64,000 nucleotides of DNA from Spongospora subterranea f. sp. subterranea (Eukaryota; Endomyxa: Phytomyxea; Phytomyxea; Plasmodiophorida). A program made the translations under genes and the position numbers. Below the pieces are notes generated by a model that made no database searches, was not told where the DNA came from, and saw only the letters and a list, made by a program, of their open reading frames with translations. Below, piece after piece: positions 57,590 through 64,000 of the stretch; positions within the stretch are counted from its first letter, which is position 1, and each line of letters begins with the position of its first letter. The stretch is taken from NCBI GenBank assembly GCA_049724395.1, contig JAUGWO010000060.1, forward strand, positions 1 through 64,000, given 5' to 3'.

Positions 57590-58960
57590 TTCGGTGTTTC
57601 GCCCGTGATCAGACCGGAATCACCGGATCACCCGTATCGAACTTACCGCCACGTCCGTAGATGTAACACAACGACGTGGAGAATGACCAAGGGGCACGTG
57701 GCGCTAAAATGTATCTGTCGTTGCCAACCTACCGTGCACGAATGTGATTATTTCGCTGACGGCAAACGTTTTCGCGTCGTGGCTCAATGGTTTGAAACCA
57801 TGGCGCAACTGGGCAAACGCCCTCATTGCAACGCGTTTACAGATCTTCCTACTGGAAGAATCACCCTGCCCCTTGTGGTTGTGATCAAAACCCTCTTGAT
57901 ACCATCTGGCTTCACGATGGCCAGCAACTTGTCTATTTCTGTCAGTCATTTTTTCTGGTCAGCTCGATCTCATCAGGGCGCGCGTCTCCTTCTGTGATCA
58001 ATGCCCCATTTGAAAAACGACAATAATTTATATGACCGGCAACGGTTTTCAAAAGGCGTTGCGGAAGGCGAGGGGTTGAACATCGCTATAGAAACAAAGG
58101 AATTCCATGGACCCATGGACTTTGCCTGCTTGCGGTGCCGTTGATTAGGCTTCCCTTCCGAGACAAGAAACAATTCTATTCGGTGCTAGATCTGGTTTGA
58201 TAAATTCACGCGTTTATGCATTCGGTGGTCATTTTGTTTGGGTGCCAGCCAAATTTTGAATGAAATGTGTTGAGACGGCAACCTTCTCCCGAATCTCCAT
58301 AAAATTGGCATCGTGGACATATTTGTTCAGAGGTTTATCAATCCTACGCGTCAGCTGGAAGTGTAGAGGAAAAATCAAGGTGCCAAGAACATCACGGAAC
58401 TGCTGCTGCTGGCGTCATCACCAAAACGGGTTATTTTATAAGATTGAGCACCGAAATCAGAATCAATAGTTCGTCCCGTTCGTCAAAATACCCGATTATG
58501 GCGACACTGATTTCATAGTCTTGAAAACGTATGACGACCCCGACAGATGAATTTTCAGCAGTTCCACGACATGGGGTCAGCCGTCATTTGTTGCCCTGTT
58601 GTGCAAGCAACGGTGATGAACGGAAGCCGCCAATGTTCACTGTTTGGCGATGCATTTGCTGCCACCAACTGGACCATCATCATCATCTCCACCTGGCGAG
58701 TCCTCGAACGTTAAAAACTAGAGCTCGAAACTCAATTCATTTGAATTTCTCACCATATACTTATCTCCAGGCAATTGATGAAACAAAGCATAGGGAAATC
58801 ATTCACCGCTTTCGCAGCCGATTCCGATCGGCCGTCGTTGACATTATTCTTGTCACGTATTTGAGAATAGTACAATGTCGCATTGGTGAACCGATGGAGG
58901 TATCGATTGTTGATGACATCTCATCATGGCAAAAAAGCGTTGGCATTTTCACTTAATCAT
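57590..58960. other. No gene securely recognised
   Basis: About 1.4 kb between CEPT1-type and TRAPPC2L genes. Minus-strand open stretches look protein-like: one at about 58,430-58,260 with LGTLIFPLHFQLTRRIDKPL, one at about 58,050-57,960 with FSNGALITEGDARPDEIEL, and one at about 57,940-57,840 with KLLAIVKPDGIKRVLI. They may be exons of one unrecognised gene (a roadblock/LAMTOR-like fold is conceivable for the last two), but I cannot join them in frame. Confidence 0.25.
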
Positions 58961-58963
58961 GGT

Positions 58964-59700
58964 TTATGGAGATGATACATTCGAGGTCCTTGTCTTGAAA
59001 ATGCTTTCATGCGACCCAATGACTTTATCAATTTCAGCAGCGAAGCGACGCGATACGATGGGTTGGTCGAGGACAGTAAATGGGTTCAAGAGAACGTCAA
59101 CATATAGTCCATGAAGCCAACGGAAATAACTGCACATGTTTACAAGAATAGATTTAGGATCCAACCTGCTACAGAGTGCATCTTCGCTAACCGATTTGAT
59201 ATCTGCCTCCCAGTTGAAGACATCCTCGACAACGACAACAAATTTTATATCCGAAATTGTGATATAGCCATAACTGCAAAACGCAGAAGAAATTCAAAAA
59301 ATTATGAACATTTACTGGAAAAGTACTGACACTTTATATTCGTCGATAGGGCATAAAACTCCTAAATATTTGTCCAAAGGCACAGTACTGTTCCCCCTAA
59401 TGGATTCCACTACAGTTTGGCGATTAGACGATTCTTCCAGGAGAGAATGGATCATGTTCTACGTTTTTCCTCAATAATATCGATTGCATAATGGACATAA
59501 TAATGGAACGTGAGCTGATCACGCTTGCCAAACACGCGAACGAATAACGGATTGTGCTGAGGCTGAGCCCAAATATCAATCGGTGCCTTGGCATGGACTG
59601 GTGACGAAGGGCAATTACCTGCCTTCCGAGAACGGCAAGACACGCTATGAACGGGCGCGCCATTCCCGAACACCACAACACATTTATCAGTGACGGCAAT
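58964..59700 (-). CDS. TRAPPC2L: TRAPPC2L, TRAPP vesicle-tethering complex subunit (longin-like)
   Basis: Small adaptor subunit of the TRAPP complexes, which act as Rab exchange factors at the Golgi. On the minus strand HNPLFVRVFGKRDQLTFHYY and VHYAIDIIEEK (59,570-59,480) are joined by an intron of about 52 bp to LESIRGNSTVPLDKYLGVLC, then PIDEYKV. A second intron leads to YGYITISDIKFVVVVEDV, and a third to YFRWLHGLYVDVLLNPFTVL and SRRFAAEIDKVIG, with the stop at 58,964. This tracks human TRAPPC2L segment by segment ([58 protein letters not shown]). The extreme N-terminus has no ATG in this frame (the open stretch opens with AIAVTDKCVVVFGN near 59,703), so a first exon or start further upstream is missing from the model. 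Confidence 0.82.
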
Positions 59701-59706
59701 GGCCAA

Positions 59707-60725
59707 CCGCGGATGGCGATACTACACAGGGCGCCAGTCAACATGAGGATGGCGACAGTCAACTCAACCTGACAGGGTGTCGTTGGCCAGCCAACAAGCG
59801 AACGAACTATCTTCGGGATGTGCCTGATCGAAGCGAAGGAATGCTCCCCGATTAGGCGTATGGACCATCGGGGGGTTTTGTCAACAGATCAAATGCGAAC
59901 ACTGATAAATGCAGTGGATACGGGTTAATTTGTGGCCAACTCCCGTTAATTTGTAGTTGATCCACCGGGAAATTTGCTATTGAAAAATGGTTGATTGAAG
60001 GCCAGAATGGGTATTCCAATATCACCTCACAAACTTCGTGGCTGGGACAGCGTTTACCAGGCTAAGCAAATAACAGTGCGTTTTGTGCCACGATTGAATG
60101 ATTGTGGTCATCATGGGGGAACTGGTTCGGGCCAGATCCTTACGTCGTTCATTGTAGACCAAATACAGTACATAGTTGTTTCACCTAGTTGTTTCACCTC
60201 ATACACAGTTCGGTAGCGATTGAACACGGATCACATGCGTTGACTTATTTCCCCAACAATGGCCTCTCCCCCAAATTGGCAGGTTTTACAGTCAGAATGT
60301 GCAATTTAAAATCAACGCTCAGAAATCATTCACGTAATCATCAGCACGACATATGGACCATGGTTCCGCCTCTGGTACAGGGTACGATCTTCTCTACACC
60401 ACCAAGTAACCTTTAAAACTTCCACATTGCACTTTTGAGCGATCGCGTATCGTCCTTCAAACACGTATATCTACTTATAACAGCATCTACACTGATTCGT
60501 CTGTTTCTCTCAAAGCGCTTTGGAAATTGATCTTGTTTCGCCATTTTAAGTGTAGTGGGAATGGGGGGGACGCCCTCAAAAAACCCTAGTGCCATGGCGC
60601 CGTGTCCAGTGATTAGGTTTTGCGTCGGTAGTCGGTACAGTGCAACGTCGGAGAATCATTCTCTAATCTGAACGTCCGAAGATCATCTGCCTGGACGATC
60701 AGCGGTTCGAGGGGGACTCGCGATC
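59707..60725. other. No gene recognised
   Basis: About 1 kb between TRAPPC2L (minus) and a plus-strand frame. It should include both promoters. No motif or repeat is seen except a short direct repeat of TAGTTGTTTCACCT at 60,174-60,200. Confidence 0.3.
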
Positions 60726-61223
60726 ATGGCGGATCTGTCCGAGGAATGGGGAAACGCGTGCGATTTACAGCCGAATATCGACGGAACCTGGGCGAATGTC
60801 ACAGATAACGGTGCCGTTGGGGATTGGTCGCTGGATCGAAACTGGGTCCCCGCTGAGATCGACCTCGGGGCAACCGACGAGGACAGCGGCGATTCGATCA
60901 GCATGGAGGAGGACGAGGAGATCCTCGATGCCGAAGATCACGCCGGATGGAGCCGTGTCCGATATAACTGGGTCACACAAGGGATCGTGCCGAACAGGAC
61001 CAAGGAAGACCATGTTGGGACGCGAATGGACCGGTCGCTGTCGTCGTTGAAACAGATGGCGGTGATCCTGGGGAACTCCTGGCATTATCTTCGGTCGTAC
61101 ATGTCCGATGAATCAGCGTCGACCATCAGTGATCGAGAATCTCCCCCATCGCCTCCATCACCTCCCGCTTATATCCAAGCGTTTTATAGCCGGAAGCATG
61201 CATATGGACGGAGGCGCAAATAG
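60726..61223 (+). CDS. Hypothetical acidic protein (165 aa)
   Basis: A clean ATG-to-stop frame beginning MADLSEEWGNACDLQPNIDG. The first 80 residues are acidic (ATDEDSGDSISMEEDEEILD). The centre (WSRVRYNWVTQGIVPNRTKE) is mixed, and the tail is ESPPSPPSPPAYIQAFYSRK then basic. There is no signal peptide or transmembrane helix. The opposite strand is also open for about 106 residues, but with a Gly/Pro-poor mirrored look. Composition suggests a disordered nuclear or adaptor protein; no family is recognised. Confidence 0.45.
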   Translation: MADLSEEWGNACDLQPNIDGTWANVTDNGAVGDWSLDRNWVPAEIDLGATDEDSGDSISMEEDEEILDAEDHAGWSRVRYNWVTQGIVPNRTKEDHVGTRMDRSLSSLKQMAVILGNSWHYLRSYMSDESASTISDRESPPSPPSPPAYIQAFYSRKHAYGRRRK

Positions 61224-61289
61224 CTCCTCAAACATCATCATCGTTCACATTTTTTAACTAATATTTATGTCCAACGACGCCATCTTCTG

Positions 61290-61304
61290 CCCCCCCCCCC
61301 CCCC
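61290..61304 (+). repeat. Poly-C run (15 C)
   Basis: Fifteen consecutive C residues in the gap between two unknown genes. Such runs are prone to slippage and sequencing error. Confidence 0.9.
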
Positions 61305-61488
61305 GATTTCCTTCACACTTCCCCGGTAGATCTCAGTAAAGATGGTGTTTTGTTTATCGGTAGTTTTGTAAGTTCGTTCAGGGACAATTGACCAGATAAT
61401 GATGTGTCATGACCCGAGTCGGCAACTTGGGATTATTCAACAGCAAGTGTCGGGTCCTTGACGATCACCGATTCACACCATTACCGTT

Positions 61489-61965
61489 ATGGAACTAGTG
61501 TCGAAACACTCTGACAACAGCTCGACAATACGAGTTGGCACATTCTGTCTGTTGGGAATGGCGATACCCAGCACCGTTTTTTTCGTGATGGCGCTGCACG
61601 ACAGCAGTGTCAACCGCGTCGCGCTTCCGGTCCCCGCAACGCCAGGGCCAGAAGATGAACTGATCGCTTTGTTGGATGAGTTTACGATGGAGACCGCCGA
61701 GCTGTATACGTGGCGGGAACTGCAGGTTCAACCGGTGTCTGCAAAGGTCGAGAAGGAATGGCTGGCGAAGAACGATTTGATCTGGAACCAGTATGAGGAT
61801 ATCCAGGCCGAGGCAGCAATGGAATTTCGTGAACGCTTTGCTAATAAGGTCCGAATCCTCAACGCGATGTCGTCTACAATGCTGTTGATCTGGGTCGATC
61901 GGTTCACTCAGATGCCCATCCGTATAGAGCACCCGATCAGGGATCACAGCCACAGATTTGACTGA
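61489..61965 (+). CDS. Hypothetical single-pass membrane protein (158 aa)
   Basis: A frame starting MELVSKHSDNSSTIRVGTFC followed by one strongly hydrophobic helix (LLGMAIPSTVFFVMAL, residues about 21-36). After it comes a soluble, helical, charged region (ELIALLDEFTMETAEL, EKEWLAKNDLIWNQYEDIQA) without Cys clusters. The single N-terminal anchor with a cytosolic or lumenal helical domain resembles small mitochondrial or ER assembly factors, but no family is recognised. Upstream sequence is AT-poor and no promoter is evident. Confidence 0.4.
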   Translation: MELVSKHSDNSSTIRVGTFCLLGMAIPSTVFFVMALHDSSVNRVALPVPATPGPEDELIALLDEFTMETAELYTWRELQVQPVSAKVEKEWLAKNDLIWNQYEDIQAEAAMEFRERFANKVRILNAMSSTMLLIWVDRFTQMPIRIEHPIRDHSHRFD

Positions 61966-62381
61966 GACATTCATATTGCTGTTTTTTGTCGGTCGCGGTT
62001 CTATCATCAAAGCAATACACATCCGCTTCTGTACATGAACTGTTTCTTTTCAAGAAGATACAAAGCCGTTCTTTTTACAACGACGCTGATACGGTCTCCG
62101 TTGGCTGAGTCCCAGGAAGTGGAAATAGGTTGAGCGGCCGATGAATACATTATCGCTCCCACTCTTGATTGAATTCAAAACAGGCGGTACAATGATATGC
62201 CACGTATTAAACACCACCCTTTTTCATTGGCAGTTGTGAAAAGTGGCCAAGGGCCCTGGCAAATAGCTGTCCGTGGCGGACATGATTTGACAGATGACAA
62301 AATAACGACGTTTATCTGCTTCTGGGCCGGGTTTTGGCAATCTCGCTGCCGTAATCGCCCAACGGAGGGGCATTGGACGCC
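61966..62381. other. Intergenic upstream of CPSF30
   Basis: About 400 bp, no gene supported. The minus strand is open over part of it as the shadow of the next gene. Confidence 0.35.
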
Positions 62382-63700
62382 ATGCTGCTTTTCAACCCTC
62401 AAGAGGTGGATTCGATACAGTTTATTATCGAAGAGCCCATCATAAAGGATATCGAACGACGATTGGTAGCTCGAAATGTTGACTCTCGCAGCGTCTGCAA
62501 ATACTTCTTGAAAGGGTAAAAATAACCACACACAATTGGCGTCTAGGCACAAATTCGTTGGATTTTTTTTTTCTGTTGAAACAATTTTTTTTAACGAAGT
62601 GCTTAGCGGCTGCAACAAGAACGAATGTGAATTCAAGCATGCCAGGGGGAGCAGAGAAAAATCGGTTGTTTGTAAACATTGGCTGAGGTAAATCTGAAAC
62701 ATGCTGTTTCTGTTCGAGCCATTGATGCTGACTTTGATCATGTTCTAGAGGGTTGTGTAAAAAGGATGACCAATGTGAATTCTTACACGAGTTTGATATG
62801 TCGCGCATGCCGATATGTCACTTTTGGACAACATATGGCGAATGTTCGAACCCGGATTGCCCATTTTTACATTTAAAACCCGAAGACCGCGTCAAAGACT
62901 GTCTCTGGTACTATCGAGGTTTTTGCAAGCATGGTAGGCATTCAATTTCTTTACAACCTTTTGTGGCTTCAACGAAATTCACATACCTTAGTTACATTAG
63001 TAATCACTTCCGCATTTTCACGATTTTTAGGTCCTAAATGTCGTAATCGCCACGTTCGAAACGAGCCCTGTGTTGATTATATGGCCGGGTTCTGTCCAAA
63101 AGGGCCAGATTGCAAATTTGGACAGTATGTAAATACCTTGTTTTTTTCACGAAAAAATCCTAAACCATAATCCCAGTCCGAAGTTCGACTTACCTCTAGA
63201 CGATACTCGTGGTGGTTCAACAACACCGGCTATCTGTACCCGATGCAATAATGTCGGGCATAAACCTCAGCAATGTCCCCTAAATAACCCCAATCATGTG
63301 GCTCATCATGCTGGTTATCAGCAGCAGCAACGGATTCAGCAATACCAGCAGCATCAACATCATCAACAACAACAAAATCAACAGCAACATCAACAATATC
63401 ATCAACCACCGTATCAACAACATCATCAGTATCAACAACAGAATCAAAATTTCAATGGCTATCAAGGACAACATCAAAGACCTCAATTTAAGTATGACTT
63501 ATTTATTTTTCTATTCACTCAATTATTCTTTTGATTGTTATTTAACGTGTTCATCACAGAGATTTATTAGTATCCGCGTGAGTTTTCGCTAAATACTTTT
63601 GTGTTGATTTAGTTCGGGGAATCAGAATGAAAAGCCTCCCGTACAATACAATAATAGACCTCAATTCAGGCGCCCTGGTCAGCCCGAAACGATGAACTGA
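62382..63700 (+). CDS. CPSF4: CPSF30/CPSF4, cleavage and polyadenylation factor zinc-finger subunit (6 exons, 298 aa)
   Basis: Binds the AAUAAA-type signal with WDR33 in the mRNA 3'-end machinery. Model: exons 62,382-62,515, 62,607-62,687, 62,749-62,933, 63,031-63,124, 63,177-63,491 and 63,613-63,700 (897 nt, 298 codons plus stop), all GT-AG. Five CCCH fingers are complete: [75 protein letters not shown] and [19 protein letters not shown]. Then comes a CCHC zinc knuckle ([14 protein letters not shown]), as in animal CPSF4. Most splices fall inside finger codons and restore C-x-C spacing, which strongly supports the model. After the knuckle is a long Gln/His-rich tail (about 50 residues of QQQ and HQQ) that the vertebrate protein does not have, ending [10 protein letters not shown]. 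Confidence 0.95.
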
Positions 63701-64000
63701 CGCTTTTGGGACCTCTAGATCCTCACTTTCTACACCCAGAAATGCGTCGACGATAATTTCAATCAATATCACGGGATCTTGATTGTTTCAATATATTAAC
63801 ATTATTATCATCTCATTGTTATCATCGTTTCCTGTTGAAGACAGGACGTTGATCATCGTAATCGAGGAACGTAGTTTTTCCAACTTCGACGTTATCCACG
63901 ACTTTTTCAAAAATATGTGCTCCGAAGTCCGAAGACTCCGTCCGTCAACTTTAAACTGTTGCGACACTACAACACAAAGCAGTGCCGATTTTCTGGTGTA
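63701..64000. other. CPSF30 downstream region
   Basis: 300 bp after the CPSF30 stop. TTATTATCATCTCATTGTTATC near 63,800-63,825 may belong to the 3' UTR or gene end. No further gene is seen before the window ends. Confidence 0.3.

Noticed and set aside
57840-57945. Nucleoside diphosphate kinase, from the words IVKPDGIKR
   Set aside because: Only one short motif resembles the family; the catalytic His region and the rest of the fold are absent.
61495-62022. 175-residue minus-strand frame
   Set aside because: It lies fully opposite the membrane-protein frame at 61,489-61,965 and has no motif; treated as a shadow.
1-64000. tRNA or rRNA genes
   Set aside because: I looked for tRNA-like box A/box B pairs with a cloverleaf and for conserved rRNA words and found none that I can support; the only box B-like sequences are inside the SINE.

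Overview
The window is nuclear DNA of a eukaryote with cilia and mitochondria. The host genes are split by short GT-AG introns (mostly about 45-85 bp, the longest I can place 140-185 bp). They encode ciliary proteins (IFT52, a TTLL4/5-type tubulin ligase, a likely ciliary microtubule inner protein), mitochondrial proteins (TIM22, 5-aminolevulinate synthase) and housekeeping proteins (arginyl-tRNA synthetase, a CEPT1-type phosphotransferase, a carnosine N-methyltransferase family protein, TRAPPC2L, CPSF30). ALAS means haem is made by the C4 route, as in animals, fungi and many heterotrophic protists. A TORTIFOLIA1/SPIRAL2-like microtubule protein, a family best known from plants, beside IFT and TTLL genes argues against an ordinary animal or higher fungus. 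A heterotrophic flagellate-stage protist or zoosporic lineage fits best; the sequence alone does not settle the group.  LAYOUT. Positions 1 to about 27,000 are a transposon graveyard: several Ty1/Copia fossils in both orientations, Ty3/Gypsy fossils, the 5' part of a LINE, and a four-layer nest whose layers can be read from their target-site duplications. In that nest a Copia fossil (+) received a SINE, the SINE received a Mutator-like DNA transposon (9-bp duplication), and the Mutator received a young Copia element with nearly identical LTRs and a 5-bp duplication. A second SINE copy at 21,300-21,752 preserves the empty site of the Mutator insertion. From 27,200 to 33,700 are three small spliced genes (an HEXXH protein, a CIMIP2/FAM166-like protein, TIM22) among repeats. 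From 35,200 to 53,450 a run of minus-strand genes follows: TTLL, TORTIFOLIA-like, IFT52, a small unknown, ArgRS, CARNMT1-like, ALAS. From 53,900 to the end are a secreted Thr/Pro-rich, His/Asp-rich protein (+), CEPT1-type enzyme (-), TRAPPC2L (-), two unknown proteins (+) and CPSF30 (+).  HOW THE GENES RELATE. TTLL, TORTIFOLIA-like and IFT52 lie consecutively and all act on microtubules or cilia, with the likely inner-junction protein a few kb away. The rest look like a normal gene-dense stretch without functional linkage. The most unusual gene features are an OB-fold tRNA-binding module inside ArgRS, haem-regulatory Cys-Pro motifs at the ALAS N-terminus, and the plant-type TORTIFOLIA domain organisation in a ciliated organism.
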